From the NCBI GenBank assembly GCA_029227815.1, contig CP118523.1:4216001-4280000 (forward strand): DNA of 64,000 nucleotides. Direction: 5' to 3'. The translations under genes and the position numbers were made by a program. Below, one piece after another: positions 27,311 through 35,336 of this stretch. Under the pieces are notes generated by a model. That model saw only the letters and a list, made by a program, of their open reading frames with translations, was not told the DNA's origin and made no database searches. Position 1 is the stretch's first letter. Every line of letters begins with the position of its first letter. The DNA is from Clostridiaceae bacterium M8S5. GTDB taxonomy: Bacteria > Bacillota > Clostridia > Tissierellales > MCWD3.

Positions 27311-27968
27311 ATTCATCCTCCATAACATAGTTATTTACCATTTCATCTGACAAAACCCTCAATTCTTTTGATGCTAATTCTATATTTTCCTTTGAGAATA
27401 TCGCTGATATCACAGCAATACCATCTACCTTACTTTCTCTCAATTTTAAAACATTATCTTTGTTTATACCTCCAATTGCTACAACTGGTATATTTACTGC
27501 TTCACAAATTTTTCTTAATGTTTCTATATCAACATCATTTGCATCCGATTTTGTATTTGTCTTAAATACAGCACCTACTCCAAGATAGTCTGCTCCATTT
27601 TCCTGAGCTATCAACGCTTGCTTCACTGTCTGCACTGACACGCCTAGTATTTTATCTTTACCTATTTTAATACGAGATTCTTTAACTGATGTATCACTTT
27701 GACCTATATGTGCACCATCAGCTTTACAAGCTATTGCTATCTCTATATTATCATTTATTACAAATGGTATCTTATGCTTATCTGTTACCTGCTTCACCTC
27801 TTTAGCAAGCTTTAAAAATGACTCATACTCTAGGTTCTTTTCTCTAAGCTGTATAAAAGTTGCTCCTCCTACTATCGCTTGTTCTACTTGGCTTTGTAGT
27901 GTGTTTTCGTCTAGCCATGTTCTATCTGTTACGACATAGAGCCTCATGGCTTTTTTATCTACTTTCAA
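27273..27968 (-). CDS. thiE: Thiamine-phosphate synthase
   Basis: ThiE joins HMP pyrophosphate and thiazole phosphate into thiamin monophosphate. The 231-residue TIM barrel has the pyrophosphate and Mg residues in FIQLREKN, HIGQSD, GVGAVFKTNTKSDA and PVVAIGGINKDN. The start is TTG 27968 with GGAGG 8 bases upstream. The ThiM stop overlaps it by 14 bp and the 3' end overlaps thiD, a tightly packed salvage operon. Confidence 0.94.
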   Translation of the reverse strand: MKVDKKAMRLYVVTDRTWLDENTLQSQVEQAIVGGATFIQLREKNLEYESFLKLAKEVKQVTDKHKIPFVINDNIEIAIACKADGAHIGQSDTSVKESRIKIGKDKILGVSVQTVKQALIAQENGADYLGVGAVFKTNTKSDANDVDIETLRKICEAVNIPVVAIGGINKDNVLKLRESKVDGIAVISAIFSKENIELASKELRVLSDEMVNNYVMEDEYVQSVNYCRLRL

Positions 27969-28779
27969 TTTTCAGTCCTCCTTCAAGACTTTTAAATTCC
28001 ATCTTGCTTATTTCATCTATTAAAAACATTCTATAGGAGGATGTTCCTCCATTATTATCTATAACTTTTTTATGAGCAAGTTCTCCGCTCAGACCCATTA
28101 CACCCACTGCTAAAGCAGTAGCTTTTAAAATATTATCTTTGTTAGCTCCACAATATGTAGCTATCAATGCTGTTAACATACATCCTGTTCCTGTTATTTT
28201 TGACATCATTGTGTGTCCATTTCTGACTATATACGATTCTTTACTATCAGAGACAATATCTATCACACCCGTTATAACTATTATTGCTCCTGTTTTTTTG
28301 CTAAGTTCTTTGCTAAATGATATTACCTCATCTATATTATCTTCTGTTACTATATCTGATACATCAGCATCAACGCCTTTTGTATTTCCACTGCCCTGTG
28401 ATATGGTTTTAATCTCTGATATGTTACCCCTTATGACATCAAATTTTATCTCTTCTAACAATTTAAACGTAGTAGAAGTTCTAAGAATTGATGCTCCTGT
28501 TCCTACTGGATCTAAAACTACAGGATGAGATAATTGATTAGATCTTTTTCCAGCTGCAATCATTGATTTAATCGTTCTAACGTTTAATGTACCAATATTT
28601 ATATCAAGCGAATTACATATAGAAGTAATCTCTTCTACTTCTGATATGTCATCTGCCATAATTGGTGATCCTCCACATCCTAGTATAACATTTGCACAAT
28701 CATTTACTGTAACATAGTTTGTAATACAATGAACTAACGGTGACTTAACTCTTACATTCATAAATATATCTTTGTACAT
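27955..28779 (-). CDS. thiM: Hydroxyethylthiazole kinase
   Basis: ThiM phosphorylates 4-methyl-5-(2-hydroxyethyl)thiazole for thiamin salvage. Key motifs are VHCITNYVTVNDCANVILGCG, the Ser/Pro-Met region SPIMADD, VVLDPVGTGAS, and the catalytic KITGTGCMLTALIATY. The 274-residue length is normal. It is the first gene after a TPP riboswitch, and AGGAGG precedes ATG 28779. The presence of only thiM, thiE and thiD suggests uptake and salvage of precursors at this locus rather than full synthesis. Confidence 0.95.
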   Translation of the reverse strand: MYKDIFMNVRVKSPLVHCITNYVTVNDCANVILGCGGSPIMADDISEVEEITSICNSLDINIGTLNVRTIKSMIAAGKRSNQLSHPVVLDPVGTGASILRTSTTFKLLEEIKFDVIRGNISEIKTISQGSGNTKGVDADVSDIVTEDNIDEVISFSKELSKKTGAIIVITGVIDIVSDSKESYIVRNGHTMMSKITGTGCMLTALIATYCGANKDNILKATALAVGVMGLSGELAHKKVIDNNGGTSSYRMFLIDEISKMEFKSLEGGLKIESR

Positions 28780-28812
28780 ATTTATCCTCCTAATCTTTTT
28801 TTGCGACTACAA

Positions 28813-28858
28813 TAAAAAATGAGAGATACTTTATACCAATGTATTAGTATCTCCCATT
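28813..28858 (-). terminator. Riboswitch-controlled attenuator terminator
   Basis: On the minus strand AATGGGAGATACT pairs with AGTATCTCTCATT (one G/T-type mismatch) around a loop, followed by TTTTTTATTG. It lies between the TPP aptamer and thiM, the usual place for an expression-platform terminator. Confidence 0.9.
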
Positions 28859-28867
28859 ATTTTTCTC

Positions 28868-28962
28868 TAATGTTCCCTACGTTGGCATTATCCAAATCAG
28901 GTTATGGGTCGAAGTTAGATTACTTCCTCTCAGCCTGCTAAACAAGCTCCCCTTATTCAGGT
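28868..28962 (-). promoter_or_regulatory. TPP riboswitch (THI element)
   Basis: The minus-strand RNA contains the conserved aptamer pieces in order: GGGGAGCTTG, GCTGAGAGGAAG, ACCCATAACCTGATTTGGA, TAATGCCAACGTAGGGAA. A terminator follows at once. When thiamin pyrophosphate binds, the downstream terminator is expected to form and silence thiMED. Confidence 0.96.
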
Positions 28963-28969
28963 TGACTAT

Positions 28970-28998
28970 AAGATATCATATATATTAATTACTGTCAA
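28970..28998 (-). promoter_or_regulatory. Promoter of thiMED operon
   Basis: TTGACA (28993-28998), a 17-bp spacer and TATCTT (28970-28975) read toward the riboswitch. Confidence 0.8.
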
Positions 28999-29012
28999 CC
29001 AGCTAATAAAAT

Positions 29013-31112
29013 TTATAATTTAAATTGAGAAATCGTCTCCTGTAAACCTTGTGCTAATTCCGATAAGCTTTCACTTGAGCTAGCAACTTGTTGTATAGAT
29101 GCCAATTGTTCTTCTGTTGATGCTGACGCTTCCTCTGTTCCTGCTGCATTTTCCTCGGCTATTGCTGATAGTGATTGAACTATTTCTAGTATATCTGCTT
29201 TTTTAGTATTCATTTCTTCCACTGATGTATTGATTTTACCTATAGCTTCCTCTGTTTTTATTATAGCACCAGTTATATCTTTATACTTACTTTCTGTCTT
29301 TCCAACACATTCAGCTTGCTTATCTACAATCTCCCCAACTTCCTTAATCTTTTGTACCGCTTTTGCTGAGTTGTCTATTAGTTCATTAACTATCGTGTCT
29401 ATCTCAACTGTTGAATTGGTTGATTGTTCTGCAAGATGCCTTATTTCCTCTGCCACAACAGCAAATCCTTTACCTGCTTCTCCTGCTCTTGCTGCTTCAA
29501 TAGCCGCATTTAGTGCAAGTAAATTAGTTTGTTCTGCTATTGAAGCTATCAATTGACTTGCGTTTCCTATTTTTTCAGAGCTAGCATTTGTCTGCTCTAT
29601 AACATCAAAAATCTCATTAGCTGCAATACCACTTTGGTGGGTCTTTTCTGTCAATTCTTCTACTACTTCTAATCCTTCACTTATTAAGCTTGATACATTT
29701 TCAGAGGATTTATTTACTTCCTCCATAAGCTCTTGATTTTGTTTGATCAAATCTCCTAATTCATTTATCTTACTTGCTCCTATCTCAGTATCTTGTGCTT
29801 GAGACATAGCTCCTCTAGATAATTCTTCTATAGTCCTTGCTACCTCTTGAGAACTAGTTGAAGTTTCCTCTGAAGTAGCTGTTAGCTCTTCACTAGATGC
29901 TGATAAGTGAGATGTAACTTCCTGTACCTTTTTTATCAATTCGGTAAAATTCATACACATCTTTCCTAAAGCACGTGTCATATCTCCTGTTTCATCTTTC
30001 CTTTTTACGAGTATATTTGCTTTATGCTTTTCGTCATAGCTTAAATCATATCCTGCAAGTTTATTTACAACATCGGACATTACATCTATTGATTTCACTA
30101 TGTATTGGCTGTTGTAGTACATGACTCCTGCCATAATCAATGTAGCTACTACTGCAAGTATAGCTGTTATTAGTATGCTCTTTCTTGTTGATGCCATCAT
30201 CTCGTCTGTAGGCACTATTATATTGTATGACCATTTTAGGTCACTACCTTCAAAATTAATTGGTGAATAAAAACATTTTACATCTTGTCCAATACTATCA
30301 GATAAATCATTGTTTGAGAATTTCTCTCCATTGTTTATCTTAGCTAAATAACTATTTCCCGCTTCTAATCCAAACTCTTTGCCTATTTGGTTAACCTTTC
30401 CTTCATCTCTATGTGCTAATACAGTACCTTCGTTATTTACTAATCTTCCAAATCCGTTTTCATATAACTTAACTTCTGAGTTTATCTCTGTCAATTTCTT
30501 TAAAGATATATCAACTCCAGCTACTCCTACAAATCTACCGTTTATTACAATGGGCTCTGAAAATGTTACCACAGTAACCTCTTCTCCACCTAACTCATAT
30601 TGCTCTGGCTTGGCTATAAAGCTTCTTTTTGTTTTTTTCGGAACTAGATAATAATCATTCTCATCTACTTTACTGGTCTTTTTAAATGTAAGTTTGCCTC
30701 CAATTTTTGCCCATGACGGAATAAATCTTCCTTGTGAATCACAGCCTTCACCATTGATATGTAATGAATCTTGACCATCAAATGCATTAGGTTCAAAAGC
30801 TGCCCATGCATACAAATAGTTTTCGTTACTCTCTAGTTTCTCTTTAAGTAGCTGTTTAACTAAGCTTCGATCTGTACTTCCACTTTTTTTCAAGTTTTTT
30901 AAGATATCAGCTAATGCCTTTGCATCATGTACTGCATCATCTAGTACTGATTCCATTTCTGCAGCCACATAATCCGTTTGTTGTGATATAGACTTTATAG
31001 TGCTTTCTCTAATGTTTGTATACGAACTAAATGTTAAGTATCCCATAATTGCCCCTGATATAATTACTATTATTGCTAAATTAAGATATATCAAACGTCC
31101 TTTGATTTTCAT
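29013..31112 (-). CDS. Methyl-accepting chemotaxis protein, Cache sensor
   Basis: This 699-residue chemoreceptor has a first membrane segment at about 8-29, an extracellular double-Cache domain at about 35-300 ([43 protein letters not shown]), a second membrane segment at about 312-334, HAMP (about 335-395), and a cytoplasmic signalling domain. The hairpin tip [20 protein letters not shown] is conserved. The Cache domain typically binds amino acids or small metabolites; the ligand is unknown. No che or flagellar genes lie nearby. It has its own upstream region. Confidence 0.95.
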   Translation of the reverse strand: MKIKGRLIYLNLAIIVIISGAIMGYLTFSSYTNIRESTIKSISQQTDYVAAEMESVLDDAVHDAKALADILKNLKKSGSTDRSLVKQLLKEKLESNENYLYAWAAFEPNAFDGQDSLHINGEGCDSQGRFIPSWAKIGGKLTFKKTSKVDENDYYLVPKKTKRSFIAKPEQYELGGEEVTVVTFSEPIVINGRFVGVAGVDISLKKLTEINSEVKLYENGFGRLVNNEGTVLAHRDEGKVNQIGKEFGLEAGNSYLAKINNGEKFSNNDLSDSIGQDVKCFYSPINFEGSDLKWSYNIIVPTDEMMASTRKSILITAILAVVATLIMAGVMYYNSQYIVKSIDVMSDVVNKLAGYDLSYDEKHKANILVKRKDETGDMTRALGKMCMNFTELIKKVQEVTSHLSASSEELTATSEETSTSSQEVARTIEELSRGAMSQAQDTEIGASKINELGDLIKQNQELMEEVNKSSENVSSLISEGLEVVEELTEKTHQSGIAANEIFDVIEQTNASSEKIGNASQLIASIAEQTNLLALNAAIEAARAGEAGKGFAVVAEEIRHLAEQSTNSTVEIDTIVNELIDNSAKAVQKIKEVGEIVDKQAECVGKTESKYKDITGAIIKTEEAIGKINTSVEEMNTKKADILEIVQSLSAIAEENAAGTEEASASTEEQLASIQQVASSSESLSELAQGLQETISQFKL

Positions 31113-31462
31113 AGTTACTCCTCCCTTTATTATGCTATCTATACCATATGCTCACATCTTAATCTTGCTATTATTATGTAATATGTAATGTCAATTATTT
31201 TATGTAATAGTACTAGCTTCGTTAACTTTACATTATATTGTGCGTTACTGACGAAACTGTCAAAAGTTATATAAACAAGCACATGATATTTTTATTATAC
31301 AACTTTTTGGTGGAATTTAGGCAATATTATACATAATATACATATGATTAGTTCGTTAGTCCTACTTACGACAAAATTTGTTTAATATGTCATTTGCAAA
31401 TTGGATAATATATGATATTATGTTTAGTTAAATACGTATTTAATTTAATAAGGGGTGATTAT
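31113..31462. other. Intergenic region between chemoreceptor and GNAT genes
   Basis: This 350-bp gap is very AT-rich and holds the divergent promoters of the two genes. Only the GNAT promoter at 31394-31421 is distinct; no RNA gene or repeat is recognised. Confidence 0.5.
31394..31421 (+). promoter_or_regulatory. Promoter of GNAT gene
   Basis: TTGCAA (31394-31399), a 16-bp spacer and TATTAT (31416-31421). The -10 overlaps the ATG at 31412, so the true start of the gene is the later ATG at 31463. Confidence 0.65.
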
Positions 31463-31981
31463 ATGAATCTAAAAGATGTTAAAATAGTATCTAAAAGATT
31501 AATACAAGTTCCTATCAATAAAAGCTATGCTGAATCTCTATATAAAAACTTCACTGATGAAGTAACTAAGTATATGTATCCAACACCTTCTGAGAACATA
31601 GAAGGCGTTCATGCTTTTATTTCTAATGCAACTACTAAAATAAATAATAACACCGACCTTTATTTAGCTATCCTCGATAATGAAACAAACGAGCATATTG
31701 GAGGCTCTGGTCTTCACCATATAGGCGATAAAGATCCTGAAATTGGTATATGGCTAAAAAAATCTGCTCATGGAAATGGTTATGGACTGGAAGCTGTAAA
31801 TGCAATAATTCAGTGGGCACGAGAGAATATATCTTTTGAATACATTAAGTATCCAGTTGATAAAAGAAACATTGCAAGTAAACGAATACCTGAACTTAAT
31901 AATGGTAAATTAGTAAAAGAATATGATACAACTACTGACTCCGGTAAAACATTGCATTTAGTAGAGTATTGGATATACTAG
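31463..31981 (+). CDS. GNAT family N-acetyltransferase
   Basis: The 172-residue protein resembles ribosomal-protein-type acetyltransferases: SKRLIQVPINKSYAESLY, HIGGSGLHHIGDKDPEIGIW, and the acetyl-CoA loop HGNGYGLEAVNAII. ATG 31463 is chosen because AAGGGGTG lies 7 bases upstream and the promoter's -10 covers the alternative ATG at 31412. No clear substrate. The second copy of the MITE-like repeat lies just after its stop codon. Confidence 0.87.
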   Translation: MNLKDVKIVSKRLIQVPINKSYAESLYKNFTDEVTKYMYPTPSENIEGVHAFISNATTKINNNTDLYLAILDNETNEHIGGSGLHHIGDKDPEIGIWLKKSAHGNGYGLEAVNAIIQWARENISFEYIKYPVDKRNIASKRIPELNNGKLVKEYDTTTDSGKTLHLVEYWIY

Positions 31982-31996
31982 TAATCAAGATAGCAA

Positions 31997-32111
31997 ACTG
32001 TAGAAAAGTTCAAGGCATGTTAAAATTGAGTAGCAGAGCTTACTTAGAGGTAAGTGAGCAACGGTAATTTTAACAACAACGCAGAAATTGGGCTTTTGTC
32101 TACAGTCTGAG
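31997..32111 (+). repeat. MITE-like nested-palindrome repeat, copy 2
   Basis: This is the inverted copy of 133-256. The outer stem is GTTAAAAT (32019-32026) with ATTTTAAC (32067-32074); the inner stem is GCTTACTTA (32038-32046), loop GAGG, TAAGTGAGC (32051-32059). The ends are inverted: ACTGTAGAAAAG at the left and CTTTTGTCTACAGT at the right. It lies 16 bp after the GNAT stop codon, and no protein is encoded. Confidence 0.85.
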
Positions 32112-32135
32112 GATACTCAATTTTTATGAGTATCC
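32111..32135. terminator. Hairpin between convergent genes
   Basis: GGATACTCA and TGAGTATCC form a 9-bp stem around a 7-nt A/T loop, directly abutting the MITE-like repeat. It lies between the GNAT gene (+) and the ABC permease gene (-) and probably stops both. Confidence 0.65.
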
Positions 32136-32158
32136 CCCTATTATATACCTATCTTCTA

Positions 32159-32947
32159 TTAGTACTGACCGAGCAGTCCTCTTTTTCTAGCTATTTCACT
32201 ACACTTCTTAAATACTATTATACCAATAACAAAATAAACTGCTGAATTGGTTATCAATAATACATAATCTATTGCAGAAAATGATAATAACGATTGTTTG
32301 CCCATAATAATTTTAAATGCACCTATTGTTGTAGGTCTAAACGGCAATATAGAGTCTAATATACTTCCTTTACTTGGTAAAACTAGTGCAATCAAAAAAT
32401 ATTGTATAACATTCAGTAATGACTGTATTTTTTTAAATATAAGTGCTAGTCCTCCAAATATCAGCCCTATCCCTAACATACTAAATATACCTATTATGAT
32501 AATTGGTAATAATAATAATATATTTATATCTAACCAGTATCCTGTTGTTTCCATTACACATATTAAAACTATAAAACAAATTATTAAATTAACTATAAGA
32601 TTACTAAGGCTTCGTATTACTAGTACATTTTGAAGTCTAGCATTTGACATACTAATTTGCTCTAGTGTACCTCTATTAGCATCCGAAATTATACCATGTG
32701 CTGTATCCGAATAAACCATAATCATAATAGTCCACAAGAAATAGCCTACTACAAACCCTTCTAGTGTGTTTCCTAAATTGACCTTGCTGACATTCATCCC
32801 TACTCCAAACATTTTTATACCATAAAACATACCAAGGAATAAAAAATAAAAACTCAAAATTTCTGAAAGTGTGTTAAATCTATATCTAATAGTCTGTATG
32901 AAGGATTTTTGTATTGATACCTTAAACAAATAATATACGTTCTTCAT
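32159..32947 (-). CDS. ABC-2 type transporter permease
   Basis: The 262-residue membrane protein has six predicted segments, with a typical ABC-2 core (FVVGYFLWTIMIMVYSDTAH, GIISDANRGTLEQISMSNA, GLIFGGLALIFKKIQSL). It begins one base into the stop codon of the ATPase gene (overlap at 32947), so the two form one exporter. The substrate is not deducible; lipid, polysaccharide and drug exporters share this form. Confidence 0.9.
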   Translation of the reverse strand: MKNVYYLFKVSIQKSFIQTIRYRFNTLSEILSFYFLFLGMFYGIKMFGVGMNVSKVNLGNTLEGFVVGYFLWTIMIMVYSDTAHGIISDANRGTLEQISMSNARLQNVLVIRSLSNLIVNLIICFIVLICVMETTGYWLDINILLLLPIIIIGIFSMLGIGLIFGGLALIFKKIQSLLNVIQYFLIALVLPSKGSILDSILPFRPTTIGAFKIIMGKQSLLSFSAIDYVLLITNSAVYFVIGIIVFKKCSEIARKRGLLGQY

Positions 32948-33867
32948 TATTTTACACCTCCATTTGTAAGGCTCAAATATATTCTACCGAAATTAATATT
33001 ATTTTGCTTAATCTCTTTAACATAGATACCCTTCTCTTTAAATGTATCTATAATACTATACAGTTCTTCCGTACTCATTATATCTACTTCTACAGTTAAG
33101 TCATCTGTAAAATAAAATTTCTTACTTTCTTCTAACAACGCTTGCTTCTCATCATTGCTAATAGCATTAGATAAAACTATCTCATAAGTTTTACTTTTAA
33201 ACATGTCTTTCAGACTACTTACTGAATCTACAGTGACAAGCTTACCTTTATTCAAGATCACAACATCGTCACAAACTTCTTCTACTAAATCCATATTATG
33301 AGTACTTAGAAGTATAGTCTTATTCATGCCTGATGCGATATCTCTAAGTATATCTTTTATGTCTATAAAACTACTAATGTCTAAACCTAAAGTCGGTTCA
33401 TCTAACAATATGATATCTGTATCACATATTAATGTCATTGCTATGGCTGTTTTTTGCCTCATTCCTCTTGAAAGTTTATTAACTACAGTATCTTTTTTGT
33501 CTCCCAAATTAAACATATCTAAAAGCCTATCTATTTCTTTCTCAATTTTCTTTCCTCCTATGCCTCTAAGCCCTGCAAAATACCTTAGATTTTCCCTAGG
33601 AGTAAGTCTCCAATATAAATTCCTTGTACCTTCAAATAGTGCTGCTATCTTGTCTATACTTCTTTTATTTTCTTTGCCATATAGCATAATTTGACCATTA
33701 TCAGGTATTATAAGATTACAAATGCTTTTGATAATAGTAGTCTTACCTGAACCATTTGGTCCTAATATTGCACATATGCTTCCTTCTTTAACAGAAAACG
33801 ATACATCATTTACGGCTACAACTTCACCATATCTCTTTTCAAGATTGTTTATCTCTATAGCTTTCAT
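32947..33867 (-). CDS. ABC transporter ATP-binding protein
   Basis: The 306-residue ATPase carries Walker A LGPNGSGKTT, signature LSRGMRQKTAIAM, Walker B IILLDEPTLGLDI, and switch His LLSTHNMD. A C-terminal extension of about 90 residues (after 215) is common in exporters of the ABC-2 class (CcmA/YhaQ-like). GGGGGA precedes ATG 33867. It partners the ABC-2 permease downstream. Confidence 0.93.
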   Translation of the reverse strand: MKAIEINNLEKRYGEVVAVNDVSFSVKEGSICAILGPNGSGKTTIIKSICNLIIPDNGQIMLYGKENKRSIDKIAALFEGTRNLYWRLTPRENLRYFAGLRGIGGKKIEKEIDRLLDMFNLGDKKDTVVNKLSRGMRQKTAIAMTLICDTDIILLDEPTLGLDISSFIDIKDILRDIASGMNKTILLSTHNMDLVEEVCDDVVILNKGKLVTVDSVSSLKDMFKSKTYEIVLSNAISNDEKQALLEESKKFYFTDDLTVEVDIMSTEELYSIIDTFKEKGIYVKEIKQNNINFGRIYLSLTNGGVK

Positions 33868-33897
33868 GGTTACTCCCCCTTATAAAATAGCCTTATT

Positions 33898-34143
33898 TTA
33901 AAAAATAAATATGAATAGAGCTAATAAATACGTAAGTAATAAGTTCTTATTACATAGCTTAAATCCTACCCCCACTATAAATGCAACTACAGCTACATAA
34001 ATCCCTGTAGTAAAGTCCTTTGTCAATATATGAACCAATCCCCATGTTAATGCTAATACAAATCCACCATAAGGTATCAAATTTTTTGCGAATTTTTTGT
34101 CTCCCCATATTTGACTAAGCACTACTATTAAAGTCATTAACAT
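33898..34143 (-). CDS. Small membrane protein, 81 aa
   Basis: Two or three hydrophobic segments are seen (IPYGGFVLALTWGLVHIL, FTTGIYVAVVAFIVGVGF, LLLTYLLALFIFIF). It is not recognised; some features recall small holin-like or ABC-associated membrane proteins. It ends 30 bp before the ATPase gene and starts 30 bp after a frameshifted membrane-protein gene, so all four may share one transcript. The site (AGAAG) is weak. Confidence 0.55.
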   Translation of the reverse strand: MLMTLIVVLSQIWGDKKFAKNLIPYGGFVLALTWGLVHILTKDFTTGIYVAVVAFIVGVGFKLCNKNLLLTYLLALFIFIF

Positions 34144-34172
34144 AGCTTCTAGTATAGAATAGATATTTCTTA

Positions 34173-34566
34173 TTATATAGCAGTACCAAACTCCTTGTAC
34201 CTTTCTTTTAAATTAGATAACTCTTGCACTATGTCAGGTAGTTTTTGGTCTTTTACAACAAAATTAAGTGCTATTATCACACCAGCAAATACCATAAATG
34301 ATATTATTGATTTGGTATTTACATTTGACCATGAATTATAAATTTTCTCATTACTATTTTTATGAATTTAAATGTTAAAATTGCTACTATCCCCCATACA
34401 AATACTGTCGTAGAATTGCTGATTAGCATCCTATATGATGCTTGCTTTGAAATCACCTTACTCATAGTCATAGAAACTACAACATCTAACCCTAAAGCAA
34501 GAAATACAAGCATAGATGTTAAAAATAGCCATTTGCTAATCTTCCAATATTTTTATTATTTTCCAT
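34173..34566 (-). pseudogene. Membrane-protein gene broken by two frameshifts
   Basis: ATG 34566 has a strong site (AAGGTGGTG) but runs only 15 codons (MENNKNIGRLANGYF) before a stop. The other two frames continue coherently: a hydrophobic part (KISKWLFLTSMLVFLALGLD... to KFIKIVM) and then a tail (NEKIYNSWSNVNTKSIISF, then ALNFVVKDQKLPDIVQELSN). One missing base in the A-run near 34550-34554 and one near 34345-34360 would restore a 131-residue protein with three membrane segments. Total length 394 + 2 bases is an exact multiple of three. The family is unknown. It is a recent pseudogene or a sequence error. Confidence 0.65.
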
Positions 34567-34653
34567 TATATCACCACCTTTCTGCATATTATAAATTATA
34601 CAATAAGCAATATATTATTTCTATACTTTTAAATAAATCTCTTATTTTAGAAG

Positions 34654-34684
34654 AAAGAGAAGCTAATATTTAATAGCCTCTCTT
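34654..34684 (-). terminator. Terminator after tail-collar gene
   Basis: AAAGAGA-GCTA pairs with TAGC-TCTCTTT with single mismatches; it lies 16 bp after the stop codon on the minus strand and is followed by T/C-rich sequence. Confidence 0.7.
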
Positions 34685-34699
34685 TAGTATTTTTTATTA

Positions 34700-35308
34700 T
34701 TAATTTTTTGGTGGATATAATCCATCTATACATATAATGTAATTTATACAGCTGTAAGGTTGCATATTAGTATGGGGATTATTCCCACCTGCCTCTGTTA
34801 TCTGAGTTGATAAATTAAAGTTTGTTTGATCAATGTTTATATCGACATTACCTTCTTTCATCCTCTTGTTGGATTCTCCATCACTATATACCTTTGTTGT
34901 AGATTTAGACTGACTGATATTATTCCCTTCTGGATTATTTGTGTCTACTCCTCCATTTGTACATTTTATAGTACCTGTTGCTGATATATCTATATTGCAA
35001 GATGTCGTAGCTGCATGCGTGTGAGTTGGCATCTCATGTGCGGAAAGCTTTACATATTCAACTCCACCTCTTTGTCCTAGCACTTTTCCTGATAATCCGG
35101 CTCCTTCACCAGTTCCAATTGCTACTCTTCCTCTTAAATCTGGGAGTGCAAACGACGTCCTACCATCTCCCCCATAAGTAGTACTTAATATAGAAAATAA
35201 TGCTTGATTACTTGATATACTCATTATTTGCCCATTACAAAAAGCCCACCCTTTTGGTGCAAAATTTCCTGCAAACATGCGTATCTCTCCTATAAATCCT
35301 TCACTCAT
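34700..35308 (-). CDS. Phage tail-collar domain protein (microcystin-dependent-protein-like)
   Basis: The 202-residue protein begins IGEIRMFAGNFAPKGWAFCNGQ, the tail-collar signature, followed by TTYGGDGRTSFALPDLRGRV, VLGQRGGVEYVKLSAHEMPTHTH and a C-terminal HTNMQPYSCINYIICIDGLY. This family includes tail-fibre proteins and the chromosomal MdpB-like proteins, which often lack other phage genes around them. No phage genes were seen here, so it is better read as a domesticated or contractile-injection accessory protein than prophage. It lies 28 bp after the SLH gene. Confidence 0.9.
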   Translation of the reverse strand: MSEGFIGEIRMFAGNFAPKGWAFCNGQIMSISSNQALFSILSTTYGGDGRTSFALPDLRGRVAIGTGEGAGLSGKVLGQRGGVEYVKLSAHEMPTHTHAATTSCNIDISATGTIKCTNGGVDTNNPEGNNISQSKSTTKVYSDGESNKRMKEGNVDINIDQTNFNLSTQITEAGGNNPHTNMQPYSCINYIICIDGLYPPKN

Positions 35309-35336
35309 ATTCTCATCCCCCTTCGATTTTTATATT

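Noticed and set aside
34319..34513. Independent 64-aa membrane protein
   Set aside because: It has no ribosome binding site at its own ATG and is better explained as the middle part of the frameshifted gene at 34173-34566.
34700..35308. Prophage
   Set aside because: Only a tail-collar protein is present; no integrase, capsid, portal, terminase, lysis genes or attachment sites were found.
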